Part shown: one piece after another, positions 20,288 to 31,631 of the stretch
Layout: each line of letters starts with the position of its first letter
Numbering within the stretch: position 1 is the stretch's first letter
NCBI GenBank assembly: GCA_043228905.1
Contig: JBHGNT010000006.1
Span: forward strand, 9,424,001-9,488,000
From: Azolla caroliniana
Lineage: Eukaryota; Polypodiophyta
Direction: 5' to 3'
DNA length: 64,000 nucleotides
Program-made: the position numbers and the translations under genes
The notes under the pieces: model-generated
Databases searched by the model: none
Seen by the model: the letters and a program-made list of their open reading frames with translations, nothing else
What the model was told of the DNA's origin: nothing

Positions 20288-21198
20288 CAATTTGTTGATG
20301 AGTTATTTCGTTTTTATGGATTACCTATGGATATTGTTAGTGATCAAGATTCCAAGTTTACTAGTGACTTTTGGAGTCAGGTCTTTAAGAAGCTAGAAAC
20401 TACGTTGAGCATGAATTTGGTAGATCATCCTCAGTCTAATGGACAAACTAAACGAGTTAATCAAATTATTGAGGACATGCTTCGAGCTTATGTAGCAAAA
20501 ACCCCTTCTAAGTGGGAGCAATACCTTCCTATCTTAGAATTTGTCTATAATAGCTGAAAACATACATCCATTGGATATAGTCCTTTTATGTTGATGTATG
20601 GTTTTCAGTCGCGTGCCCCAGTCAATGTCACGACTCATCACGATACATTCGATAGTACACACAACTTTTTGCAAGACATGAACCAAATGTTGCATATTGC
20701 CAAAGAAAATGTTCAGATAGCTCAATATCATGCTCGATTTTATGTTGATCAGGATAGTCGTCCTCGTACATTTACTATTGGTGAAAACGTTTTCTTACGT
20801 GTCCCTACTGACTCTACGTCATTGTCTATGGGCAAGTGCACTAAGTTAGCCCTACGATATTATGGCCCATTTGAAATCCTTAAACGAATTGGGTCTTGCT
20901 TATCACCTTGCCCTTACCCCGTAACATTAGTATTTACCCTGTTTTTCACGTCAATTGTCTAAAACCATCACAATCTAGGATATTGTAACATTAGAGGATT
21001 TTTCTTACAAACCTCATGTTCCTGAACGAATTCTTGATTCTCGTACTAAACTTTTACATTCTAAAGAGGTTCGGCTATTCAAGATCAAATGGATGGATAA
21101 ACCTATTGATGATGCCACGTGGGAACGCGAGCATACTCTTAAGGTACAATTTCCTCACTTTATATTGCAAGAGTGCAATCTTTTGAAGTAGGGGAGTA
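20288..21198 (+). pseudogene. Chromovirus (Ty3/gypsy) integrase and chromodomain fragment
   Basis: The frame opens FVDELFRFYGLPMDIVSDQD (second catalytic Asp), then NLVDHPQSNGQTKRVNQIIE, where the catalytic Glu of QTERVNQ is Lys. A TGA follows at about 20554. WEQYLPILEFVYNS, YGPFEILKRIGS and, after a frameshift near 20900, LLHSKEVRLFKIKWMDKPID and DATWEREHTLKVQFPHFILQ follow. The last part is a chromodomain, placing it in the chromoviruses. A polypurine tract (GTAGGGGAG) ends near 21197. Confidence 0.85.
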
Positions 21199-21204
21199 TG
21201 TTAC

Positions 21205-21611
21205 TGTTGAGAATCAAGCTCAACTTGGTCTAGTGTGTGAACTCACCTTGAGAGTGAATAGACACTCCAACGGTCAAGAGTCACCATTATGTCACCTCTT
21301 TGTATTCTAGCATTTAGTATGAGTCATAGAATCATATTCTATGACACATAACTTATGAGCTTTCACATTCCCCATGCTCCATGAGTCTTGTAGTTAATGA
21401 AGAGAGAGGGTGACTATATAAAGCACCCTCCTCCCACCTTGTATTGTGTTGAGTCTTTCTCCTTTGTTAATATACTTACCTTGCATATACTCTGTGTCTT
21501 ACTCCTTGTCTCTCACACACACATACACTCTCTCTCTCTCTCATACACACACACACACACAGAGTTCACACCTATTCCGCCTCACAAGAATCCATCTCTT
21601 GATTCTTTACA
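21205..21611 (+). repeat. 5' LTR of CopB-2
   Basis: TGTTGAG...CTTTACA, 407 bp, followed by the PBS. TATATAAA near 21415 sits downstream of the inverted repeat CATAGAATCATATTCTATG. It differs from the 3' LTR by about six substitutions outside the CT/CA microsatellite, by eye. Confidence 0.9.
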
Positions 21612-21623
21612 TGGTATCAGAGC
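21612..21623 (+). promoter_or_regulatory. CopB-2 primer-binding site
   Basis: TGGTATCAGAGC, initiator Met tRNA type, directly after the LTR. Confidence 0.9.
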
Positions 21624-21770
21624 GAATTGGTAGTTCTATCTAGCCCATTTGCCTCATTGTGATCGTGTGTTGTGCTCCACGCCGACGACCAAGAACCAGC
21701 TCATCACTATCGTAGCTTCGCTACATAGCTCGCATTCGAAGAGAGAAGAAGAAGAAGAAGAATCGACATA

Positions 21771-22590
21771 ATGAATACTCAAATGGGGAGTGCTCTCCCT
21801 ATCGAGAAGTTGGATCGAAACAACTTCGCATCTTGGGAGTACAAGATGCACCAATACCTTGTCGGACAAGGCTATTGGAGCTACATTAAAGGAGCGCATG
21901 AAGACCGACCCGTCGACATGGCTCCCGGATACGCAACATGGGAGCAAGCTGCAAGCCGTGTAATGTATTGTTTGGCGACATGTGTTCATGACCACATGCT
22001 CGGTTACATTCGAGAAGCCAAGACGCCGAAGGAAGTGTGGGAAAATCTACGAAAGATTTTCGCTGCCAACACGACCGCGAGGAAGCTTCAACTTCGCCAA
22101 GAGTTGAACAACATTCAACAAAGGGACATGTCCATCACGACATAAACCTTGAAGATCAAGGAACTTTGCGACTCACTCGGCTCAATAAGCGTAAGTATTG
22201 ATGATGATGAGATGGTGCAAATATGCCTCGGCGGCCTCGCACCACGGTTCGGCGTGATGCGAACCGTCGTTCTAGCAAGGGAGAAATCTCCCTCCTTCTT
22301 CGAGCTCCAATCAATGCTATTGGTTGAAGAAAACCACGTGCGTACAATGAGCAATGAGTCGGAAGGCCACATGCTCTACACGCACTTGAACGGAGGAAGA
22401 GGACGCAGATGAGGTCCGACCTACGACAACAACTCCCAATTTTGGCCTCAAAACGGAAGCCTACGAGGAACCTTCGCAAGAAGGGGGAGCTTCCACTCCG
22501 GCCCAAGCCGTCAAAACGCAACTGAATGCGGATATTGCGGAAAGCTCGGCCACCACGAAGAAGAGTGCTGAAAGAAGATGCGCGAAACGG
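21771..22590 (+). pseudogene. CopB-2 gag
   Basis: ATG at 21771 (MNTQMGSALPIEKLDRNNFA). It has the copia gag pattern YKMHQYLVGQGYWSYIKGAH, KTPKEVWENLRKIFAANTTA and the CCHC knuckle CGYCGKLGHHEEEC near 22530-22570. Stops in frame at 22143 (TAA) and 22410 (TGA), and a TGA directly after the knuckle near 22568, break an otherwise single frame. It would form the particle shell and bind RNA. Confidence 0.87.
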
Positions 22591-24300
22591 CTTCCACAAG
22601 CCGACAACTCACGAACTACGCGCACAACTCCGACTACGAAGATCGTGGCGGAATGTATGCACACAACTCCGACCGTGGCGGAATGTTCATGATGAAATAT
22701 AGAGCAAACTCTATGATGGCCTCTACCTCAACTAGTGCCTCCAGTTCGGAAGACGTATGGTTCGTCGATTCCAGTGCCTCGAACCATATGACATCGCATC
22801 AAGAATGCTTCCGAGAACTTCGAGAGCCGGACCGACCCGGCTATGTCGAAACCGGAGATGACACTACACACCCGATTCGGCACATCGGCAATGTTCCATT
22901 CGGAAAAGAAGGTAAGCAAATTTACATTAAAAATGTCTTGCATGTACCGACCATTACGAAGAATTTGGTCTCCGTCGGCCAAATTGTAGAGCAAGGGATG
23001 CAAGTTCGATTTAATCAAGGCGGTTGCTTCATCGAAAAAGAGGGCCGACTCATCGCACGCAGACGAAGAGAGGGCCAAATGTTCATTCTCGACTCACACA
23101 AGATGAAATCGTCCATGTTCGCAAAGGGCATGAAAGCCGACTTCGACATAGAGTTATGGCACAAGCGGATTGGCCATATAAATCTCCAAAAACTCAAAGC
23201 AATGAAATCGAAAGGAGTCGTCATCGGACTCCCAACATTCAAAGAGAAGGAGATTGAAGGTGTATGTGAAGCGTGCCAATTCGGCAAGCAACACCGACAC
23301 CCATTCCCGAAAGAGCGAAACGTGAGCAAAGGTCTAGCCAACATAGTCCATTCCGACGTATGGGGACCGGCGCAGACGGCTACATTCGGCGGATGCCGAT
23401 ATTACGTACTCTTCATCGACAACTTTTCTAGGCACACTTGGATCTACCCGATGCGGCAAAAGAGCGAAGTGTTCGGACACTTCCAAAAATTCAAGAATAA
23501 AGTTGAGAAAGCCACGGGCCGACATGTCGATGTCTTTGATCGGATGGCGGCAAGGAGTACTTCTCGGACGATTTCACGGCGTATCTCCGAAAGGAAGGAA
23601 TTCGGCGAGAATTCACTTGCCGACACACTCCGCAACAAAACGGAGTAGCCAAGCGCAAAAATCGGCACATCCTCGAAGTAGTGCGGGCCATGATGAACGA
23701 GAAGCATATGCCCAAGTCATATTGGGCCGAAGCTGCAAATACGGTCATCTACCTAATGAACTGGTGCACAACATCCGGTGTGCACGAGGTCACTCCGCAC
23801 GAAAAATACTTCGGAAAGAAACCGGACTTATCGCACATCCGGATATTCGGCGCGATAGCGTACGTGCACATCCCCGACGAGAAGCGTCAAAAGCTTGACC
23901 CGAAGTCGGAGAAATGTATCCTCATAGGATACTCATTGGAGCAAAAAGGGTACAAATGCTACAAACCCTCAACTCGAAAATCTCGAGTAAGTCGAGATGT
24001 CATTTTTGATGAGTTCGCATCCTGGTACGCACCAGAGACAACTTCGACTCCGATTTCGCTCGACCTGGAATCCGTCGAACAAGAGATACAGGATGAAGAT
24101 CACCTTACGCACATGTTCGAAGAAAGTCTGATTACGACCCGACTAAGCGGACCACAAGAGCCTTTGAGCGATCAAAGCACATCACGGCCTAGCCCGAAGA
24201 TGGACAAAGGCAAGGCGAAAATGGCGGAATACACAGACGGTCACTTCGACGACAATGAGTCAACTCACTCACTCGACAGTGAGTTCGGCGGCTTGGATGT
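22591..24300 (+). pseudogene. CopB-2 protease and integrase
   Basis: The protease site is WFVDSSASNHMTS (DSG is DSS here, so likely inactive). LWHKRIGHINLQKLKAM and CEACQFGKQHRHPF follow, then HSDVWGP (Asp). A frameshift at about 23525-23540 sits just before SDGGKEYF (Asp). In the new frame TPQQNGVAKRKNRHILEV shows Lys in place of the catalytic Glu. IRIFGAIAYVHIPDEKRQ and GYKCYKPSTRKSRVSRDVIF end the domain, followed by an acidic linker. Confidence 0.86.
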
Positions 24301-25453
24301 ACCAATCGGAGCTAAGAAAGCCCTCATCTCTGCAAATGAAAAGCTCCGTCGCTCCACTTGTGAAAAGAACCCCGTAAGCCGATTCGACTACAACGATTAT
24401 ATGGTGTACCATTACGCCTTTATGATGAAGGTGGCTACAGTACGCAAGCCGGAAACTTTTTCCGAAGCAGCCAAGGATCCGCGATGGATCGAAGCCATGA
24501 ACGAGGAGATGCATGCACTACGCAAGAACGAGACATGGGATCTCGTTCCCACCTCACTATACAAAAAGGCGATCAGATGCAGATGGATTTACAAAGTGAA
24601 GTACAACGCCGACGGTTCCGTCAACCGCTACAAATCACGACTCGTAGCGAAAGGCTACGTCCAAATGCACGGAGTTGACTACGAGGAGACCTTTGCCCCG
24701 GTGGCAAAGATGACGACGGTACGAACCGTAATTGTGTTTGCCGTGGCGAAAGGGTGGCACCTCCATCAAATGGACGTCAAGAACACCTTTCTACAAGGCG
24801 AATTAGAAGAGGAGGTGTACATGATACAACCACCCGGCTTCGAATCACGCATTCATCCGAAAGTTGTGTGCTGACTCAAGAAGCCACTCTACGGCCTCAA
24901 GCAAGCACCACGTGCTTGGCATTTGAAGATAACGCAATATCTTCATCAAATCGGCTTCCGTATGTCAAAATCGGACAACTCCCTCTACATACGAAGCGAT
25001 TCCGCAAGTCTGATCGTCATTATCTTATATGTGGATGACCTAGTCATTAGAGGTGAGCATCTCGTCGAAATCAATAAGGTCAAATCCCTCCTTTCCAACA
25101 AGTTCGAGATGACGGACATGAAGGAGCTCCACTACTTTCTCGGCATCGAGGAAATTCGAACTCCGGCCAGAATCCTGATCTCTCAACGACACTACATCCT
25201 CAACTTGTTATACAAGTTTGGTATGGCTGAGTGCAAATCCGCGGCAACCCCGCTCGATCGCAATCTCAAACTAAATGCGAACTCCGGCACCAAAGCGTGT
25301 GAGTCGACTCAGTATCAGCAACTCATCAGGAGTCTCATCTACCTCACGATCACTCGACCCGATCTCAGTTATCCGGTCGGTCTTCTTAGCCAATTCATGC
25401 AAATACCGCGTGATACTCACTTGGATTGCGCTAAGCTTGAGGGGGAGTACTGA
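24301..25453 (+). pseudogene. CopB-2 reverse transcriptase, RNase H deleted
   Basis: [53 protein letters not shown], a TGA at 24872-24874 replacing an Arg codon, YGLKQAPRAWH, and catalytic YVDDLVIRG near 25030. The frame runs on to RPDLSYPVGLLSQFM and DTHLDCA, then jumps to KLEGEY-stop, the translated polypurine tract. The whole RNase H (about 200 codons in CopA-3) is missing; the join shares AAGC with the expected upstream and downstream sequences. Confidence 0.88.
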
Positions 25454-25735
25454 AGATATTATGCAATAACGCATGGATTCCGCAAACCGCGCACATTACG
25501 CAATAACGTGTGGATTATGCAACCACGCAACGAAGCCCCGAAGAGTCGATCTACCGCGCAAAGCCACGAAGAAAGACGCAAGCTGAAGCACAGCCTTTGC
25601 AACTACGCACAACGCAAGCTAGAGCATGGATTCCGCAATTCCACATAAATGCGAGTCGACGCGGACTCCGGAACGCGAGTCGAAGCGGATTTCGGATACC
25701 GTTTGAAACCGACCCAACTTGAGCTTGAGGGGGCG
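25437..25735 (+). other. CopB-2 cassette between the two polypurine tracts
   Basis: TTGAGGGGGAGT (25437-25448), then about 270 bp closely resembling 19656-19880 and rich in CGCAA words, then CTTGAGGGGGCG before the LTR at 25736. No coding frame is conserved. Confidence 0.7.
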
Positions 25736-26070
25736 TGTGTAGAATCAAGCTCAACTTGGTCTAGTGTGTGAACTCACCTTGAGAGTGAATAAACACTCCA
25801 ACGGTCAAGAGTCACCATTATGTCACCTCTTTGTATTCTAGCATTTAGTATGAGTCATAGAATCATATTCTATGACACATAACTTATGAGCTTTCACATT
25901 CCCCATGCTCCATGAGTCTTGTAGTTAATAAGGAGAGAGGGTGACTATATAAAGCACCCTCCTCCCACCTTGTATTGTGTTGAGTCTTTCTCCTTTGTTA
26001 ATATACTTACCTTGCGTATACTCTGTGTCTTACTCCTTGTCTTTCTCTCACACACACACACACTCTCTCT

Positions 26071-26118
<48 letters not shown>

Positions 26119-26164
26119 TCACACCTATTCCGCCTCACAAGAATCCATCTCTTGATTCTTTACA
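25736..26164 (+). repeat. 3' LTR of CopB-2
   Basis: TGTGTAGAATC (two changes from TGTTGAGAATC)...CTTTACA, 429 bp. The extra length over the 5' LTR comes from the long (CA)n tract near 26074-26114. Confidence 0.9.
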
Positions 26165-26847
26165 GTTATGTACACATAACGTAGGTGAGGGTAGGTCACT
26201 AATAATTACATAAGTGAAGGGTATGTTCACGAATGTTAAAAAGGGGACTAATGTGATTGGATAGAAGGAATGATAGGTCCATGCACTATCATGATTTGGA
26301 CAACCAATGAATGTAGCTCGCCTTTTAGAAAGACACATCTATTCAAGGGGCCTAAGAAAAGGTATAAATATGAGGCTTAGCTACCCTCATAAGGACATTA
26401 CGTTGGAAGGTTGTTGTCTTAGACACCAGTGGTGCGGGCTAGGCTTTCGTCTCGACGATCGTGTAATCTCTTCCAAGGTATTAATCATCCTAATATCCGG
26501 TGGTATGGAACGTTGGTGGTAGGTTGGCTATGTCTAGATCATAGCTCGGGGGTGGTCGGGTGGAACAGGTTTTTCTATCCAATCTATTTTCCATCTTTTA
26601 CTTTATTTTGGTCTATTGATTAATAATAGACCCTTTACAATGGGAGAGGCTTTCGTCACAAGGATCGTGTTAATCTCTTCCACGGTATTAGTCATCCTAA
26701 TATCCGACGATATGGGACGTCAATGGTAAGTTGGCTATGTCTTGATCATAGCTCGGGGGTGGTCGGGTGGAATGGGTTCTTCCATCCAATATATTTACCT
26801 TGTTTTTACCTTATTTTGGTCTATTGATTAGTCATAGACTCTTAACA
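26165..26847 (+). repeat. Remainder of chromovirus 3' LTR, with a tandem duplication
   Basis: Resumes after the CopB-2 target duplication and ends CTTAACA at 26847, inverse of the TGTTA start at 21199, so the two pieces make one LTR. It holds two adjacent copies of about 205 bp (about 26432-26640 and 26645-26847). These share GGCTTTCGTC, AATCTCTTCCA, CTAATATCCG, CATAGCTCGGGGGTGGTCGG and TTGGTCTATTGATTA. Confidence 0.7.
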
Positions 26848-26849
26848 AT

Positions 26850-27720
26850 AATTTCTCCTTCACTTTAAAATAAAAAATATCATATTGCAAGTTGACAAAA
26901 GGTTAGGTTTAGCCAAACATGAATAAAAGTTAGAATCTGCATTAGGAATGTAGCACCCAACTAAAAAAGTGGGTATACCATTTGACATTTTTATTTGAAG
27001 CCATATCTAACATTTATGTTCATCATTTTTTATGATCGTTTCATATTTCTCTACTTCGATCGTAATCAAACATGTCACCCCTCCTTGTTCTCTTCATTGT
27101 TTTACACTTTTTAACATCAAAGAGTGTGCATGGTAGTTGCCTAAACCTTGATTCCATTTAGTATCATGCTCCCATGTTTCAATAAGAAGTATGATATTGG
27201 ATTCATTCATCAACTCCTCTATGTTAGACCCCCCATTCAATGGGTATCTATTGCAATTCCAAAAGCCATTGTAGTAAAAGACATGAATTAGTCTCATACG
27301 TCCCTATTTAATTATCTTTACATATTTAAACACATCCTCAATCTTGTTTTTCAATTTTTCTTCACGTGTTTCATGACAAACATTTTGTTGTGAGATTGCA
27401 CGATCTTCACTCACAAAACATTGTGTACCTTTGAGGTACACCCAAATATTTCATATATGATCCTCTGATTTGTATCATCAATCATTTTGTGTACACTAAG
27501 GCTTCCTCCTAAACAAGCAGCACCATATTCCCCAACTCAATCGTGCCCCACACACATTCACATCCAACATATCATAATGCATACTAAAGAATTCCTTCAT
27601 GACCTTTTCCAAGGGATCCATCATATAAGAGAGAGAGGTAATAATGTCCAAGTGGGGAATCGAGAACATAATTCCATAACATACGTGCGATTCTTTGACC
27701 TTAGTAGTCAAGGGTTTCCC
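26850..27720 (-). pseudogene. LINE fragment: apurinic-type endonuclease domain
   Basis: One minus-strand frame from 27297 down to about 26870, with two stops, reads GFWNCNRYPLNGGSNIEELM, NIILLIETWEHDTKWNQGLG, HAHSLMLKSVKQ, GGVTCLITIEVEKYE and IPTFLVGCYIPNADSNFY. W-N-C, (Q/I)ETW and the CYIPNADSNFY strand match the N-terminal AP-endonuclease domain of plant non-LTR retrotransposons. Upstream (27298-27720) are frame-shifted pieces such as SHVCYGIMFSIPHLDIITSL that may be the preceding ORF. The chromovirus LTR ends at its edge, so that element inserted into this LINE. Confidence 0.65.
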
Positions 27721-27826
27721 TTTTGTTGAAGAAGAAGCTCATATGTTTTCTATGTTCTTACATTATTATATAAACATTTTTAAAGAGAGCATGGTGTTTA
27801 TTTTTAAGGTCTACCTATACTCTTGT

Positions 27827-28098
27827 CTAGGAATTGGCAAACGGTTCAGTTTCGGCTTAACCAATTTGGCCTTGTACAGTTTTGGCTCAAACCGGCTAAG
27901 AAAGCTCAAGCTTGAACTGACATGAGGTGAACCGCAAAACCGTTAAAAAACCGGTTTGACCAATTTTGGCACTATAGAGTTTCCGCTCAAACTGGCTAAG
28001 AAAGCTAAAACCTGAACTGACCTGAGGTGAACAGCCAAACCGTTTAAAATCGGTTTGATGACTCTGTTCAAACTTGAGTTGAGCAGTTGCTCACTCTT
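27827..28098. mobile_element. hAT-type MITE with perfect 8-bp target duplication
   Basis: ACTCTTGT at 27819-27826 and 28099-28106 flanks a 272-bp segment whose ends (CTAGGAATTGGCAAACGG and, inverted, AAGAGTGAGCAACTGC) are imperfectly inverse. Inside are two copies of about 100 bp rich in AAACCGGTT-like words. There is no ORF. The 8-bp duplication and GGCAA terminal motif fit hAT. Confidence 0.65.
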
Positions 28099-28106
28099 AC
28101 TCTTGT

Positions 28107-28778
28107 GATTCATGATATGCACCAAACAATGCAACAATTCATCCTACCATATAAATTTGAGGCACACGTCCACCTCTAGGGCATCCCTACCCTCAAATTT
28201 AGGGGCTGATTACACCCTAGGCTATTTAAATAAACACAGAGATCTTATTTTCCACCCAAGTATGTATGGAGAATTATCCAAATTTAGAGGAAGTTTGGTT
28301 TTGAAGGCATCTGAATGTAGCTAAGCCTAGTAAGAGTGGCTCTATTCAGAGCCAGATGGAGCCAATACTCTCTAGGGTAGGACCTAATCCGTGGATATGC
28401 CAATTTCTCTGGGTGGTCTGAGCAAAGTGAGTGCCCCAAACATGAGAAAAGACTGATTGTTACGCTTGGATGAGGATTTGGAATAATATGGTGACTTTGA
28501 TTAAAAAAAAACCATGTAGGTATGCAAATCATATTAAAAAGCCATGAATGGATAGGATACAGTGGATTAATTACTGGTTTCTGAGTAGATTTAAGCATGA
28601 GAATGAAGGAAGCATTCAAACACAATCAAATGATGGATGGCTGGTTCAAGAATCGGAAGATCTACTGAATATGGAGGAGAATTTTAAAAAGTTGGATTCT
28701 TTGGTAGTTACATATACATAATTGCATAATGAGAAGCGCATTATCCTGCGAAATGCTTATTGAATGAATTGAGGATGC
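28107..28778. other. No gene seen
   Basis: Ordinary AT-rich sequence with short incoherent frames on both strands; nothing recognisable beyond the 3' flank of the gene starting at 28779. Confidence 0.5.
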
Positions 28779-29377
28779 TCATGGGCGACCTTCTTCTTCT
28801 TCTTCTTCTTCTTGTCTTCCTGGCCTTTCGTCTTGTCTGCCATAGCCACCATTACCTCCTCCATCTGGACCTCCATCTTCTAGTTGGTTGTTCTGTCCGC
28901 CTCCATGTCTTCCCTGGGTCCTATGACAAGAAAAGAAGAACCAGAAAATTATGTGAGCCTTTTGGAATCATGGATGGATGGATGGATGGATGGATGAGAC
29001 AAGAAGCCATATGACCACATATCTGACCACATATCTGCAGGAGATCAAACTATTTAAAATCAACAGACTCGACAAATGAAAGAAGAGACGAGAGGTGCAT
29101 ACCCAGACGAAGAATTGGGGCCTGAGGTAGACTCCTTCATTCCGTGATATTCAGAGAATGGGGGAACCCCCGCAAAACCTCTGCTCCTCACGACTACAGG
29201 GCTGGATTTGGCGTCCACATCTCCAAACACTGCTCTCAGTGCTTCTTTTGCCTGCTCTTCCTGTCTCCTTTTCTCTTTCTCTCTACTTTCTTCTTCACCT
29301 CCCCCTCTTATCTTCTCTTCTCCTTTTATCTCTACGTCTTCTTCTTTCCGATGATGCGCATAAGTTTCGTCAGCCAT
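28779..29377 (-). CDS. Two-exon gene, unknown charged/Gly-rich protein (copy 1)
   Basis: Exon 1 runs 29377-29103 and exon 2 28920-28779, with a GT donor (29102-29101), an AG acceptor (28922-28921) and a 182-bp intron. Translation gives 138 residues: MADETYAHHRKEEDVEIKGE, a long charged helix (KEKRRQEEQAKEALRAVFGD), SRGFAGVPPFSEYHGMKEST, then a Gly/Gln/Asn-rich exon 2 (GGGPD-type repeats) ending in a seven-Glu run and a TGA. No signal peptide or membrane segment. The near-identical exon 1 at 57920-58194, with four amino-acid changes in 91, supports real coding constraint or a recent duplication. A leader with TTTGCAG near 29420 suggests a 5' UTR intron. I do not recognise the family. Intron and leader carry (ATGG)n microsatellites. 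Confidence 0.62.
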
Positions 29378-31631
29378 GGCCTTTTAAGTTAAGCTTAAAT
29401 TCTTTTTGATGATCGCTGCAAAGAGAAACCCTACACAATCAAATCAAATGAAAAATCAAATTCAAATTGAACAGGATCCAAGAAAGCAGAAACCCAAGGA
29501 AAGAAGAAGAAGAAGGATTTATGAAGCCTCTCGATGATCCAGTGAGAGAGAGAGAGAGAGAGGTAGTCTTGCCTCTGTCAGTCTGTAGGTCTCTGAATGA
29601 ATGGATGGATGGATGATGAAGGTGAGTGAGGTCCAATTTAAGGAGGAAAGAAGAAGAAGGTGGGATGATCACGATTCATGATGATGATAAATCTGTGGGC
29701 GACTTACTTTTCTGTTTCAACCATCTTTCCCAACTCTCTCTGACTTTGTCTTAGAGTCCTGTCTTTGTCATGGAGTCTTCTCTTCGTTTTTTTGCTTGAC
29801 CCTTGACTTTTGAAACACACTTGTTTTCATTGACCCCACCAACACATCATACATTCACACACGCACACGCATACGCACACGCACACGCACGCACTCACAC
29901 ACACAACACACATGCACACGCACACGCACGGATGCATACGTTTGTCGAGTCTTGAGTCTTGCCCCCTTGGGTGACGATGTTCCTAAGGAATGAACAAATC
30001 TCCCTATGCCCCTATTCCTAAGTGCTTCATTTCAGGGTTGTTATCGAGTGAACAAATGACCTAAATCGACGCCCTGTGTGTATGCACCTCCAATAACTTG
30101 GCTTGTTGCCACTCCCATTAGTAATGGGTGAACAGATATTGCATAACCTTAGATATTGCATAACCTTCCTACATTCATCATTGCTATACTACATACATAC
30201 ATACATACATACATCTCCATGTGTACAAGTGTGTGTGTGTGTGTGTGTGCATGTGCATGCGTGGTTTTGGATGAATGTATAGAGACATCGAAGCTACAGT
30301 GTATAGAGAAACATCTTCTCAAACAGTTTGGCAATACAAAGAACCTAAGTTATTACAGTAGTGAATATCTCTAATTGCAAAATAAAACCTCTCAAGTGTT
30401 GTAAGACTAGATGACACAAAGGCGTTTCGTTCGAGGATTGCAACCAAGATATAACTACCAAATCACTTTTCCATTCAACCTATGCATTTGTTCGATTTGC
30501 AATTACCATCAAACGGAAACCCCTTTGTCATACTCTAATTATACTATAGACCCCGGATACCGAAGGTAGTCAAACCATTCCTTATACAATTGCTAAAGGA
30601 AAAACGCTTACCCATATTAAAAAGGGTGACCAAAATTCATGACTCCGTACCTTATATTGTGTCATAACCACCCCAATGGCTTTATCAACTGGGTAGTTAA
30701 GGAATCTTTGTCACGTTATCCTTAATCATTGTAGTGAAAAAATAAAGACCAACTCTCTCTAGACGTTAGCTTAATAGTTTATGTTATAGCATTAAAGTCA
30801 TAAAGTTGAGAGAAGCGAACTTTCATCTTGACCATATGCTATGGCCCATAACTTAGATCGCAATTATTCTCTCATGGACTTTAAAAAGATTTCCCTCTCT
30901 CTTGATAAATAGAAGATGATAATGATATTTGAAGTCCCCTCTATAAAGTAAGAACCAAAGAGATTACATATTTAAATAATATATCCGAAAGGATAGCTTT
31001 TGAATTTCTAAAGTATAGTATATTTAGTTTTTGAGTTTCTAATATAGAAGGTAGACATACATATAGGCCCCCCTCTATATATTATGATCAGGAGCATTTT
31101 TATTTAGGACACCCATGTGCATACCCTTCCTTGGAACCTTGCTCATAACTTCTCTATCTATCCTCCACTCAACACATCGATTGCATTCATGTTTTTAGAC
31201 TTACATTAGCTTTTTGGTTCTCTAAAATTGACGTGGATGGGATGTGGAAGTGATTTGTATTGATTATGGTTCATGTATTTCCCTTAAACAAGATTTGAAC
31301 AGGTCTTTCAAATAATGACCCTTCAAGGCATCCATGGGAAGAAATAATATGGACGTACATGAAAACAAAATGTTCACCTCTTTGTGGATGGAAACCTTGA
31401 CTAATTTTTTTATTTTTAAAGGAAGACTTTACAAGCCATTTCAATCAAACTTTCTCAAAAACAATAAAGAGGTTGTACTGATAAATTAAAGATGTGTCTT
31501 ATAAGCTATGATCGATGTAGACCTAGGACATCTCTTTTCATGTAATAAAGACAAGGTGCTCCAAGTGAGTTTTTCCCCACTCATAGATCATAAGAGATAA
31601 TAGTTTACCCATTGCTCCCTTGTGTTAGTGG
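29378..31631. other. Upstream flank of gene copy 1, microsatellites, no other gene
   Basis: 29378-29700 is the likely leader/promoter of the gene. (GA)n lies at 29547-29562, CACACG repeats at 29856-29932, and CATA and GT runs at 30190-30250. From about 30020 to 31090 the sequence parallels 58740-59735 (for instance GGATGAATGTATAGAGACATC and GTTGTAAGACTAGATGACAC). No coding sequence is supported. Confidence 0.6.

Larger units (their letters stand above)
21205..26164 (+). mobile_element. CopB-2: Ty1/copia element lacking RNase H
   Basis: Two near-identical LTRs bound a 4960-bp copia element. Flanking 5-mers are GTTAC (21200-21204) and GTTAT (26165-26169), a target duplication with one change. 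It landed within the first six bases of the chromovirus 3' LTR, whose remainder resumes at 26165. Gag, protease, integrase and RT are recognisable; RNase H is deleted. Confidence 0.9.

Noticed and set aside
20288-21204. A non-autonomous element made of gypsy sequence between two CopB LTRs
   Set aside because: The left LTR is preceded by CopB RNase H and lacks a PBS after it, while the right one is followed by a PBS and gag. They are the 3' and 5' LTRs of two separate CopB copies inserted in one chromovirus.
29144-29409. Plus-strand Ser/Leu/Phe-rich ORFs opposite the duplicated gene
   Set aside because: They are the antisense of exon 1; the minus-strand frame has a conserved start, matching splice sites and conservative substitutions.
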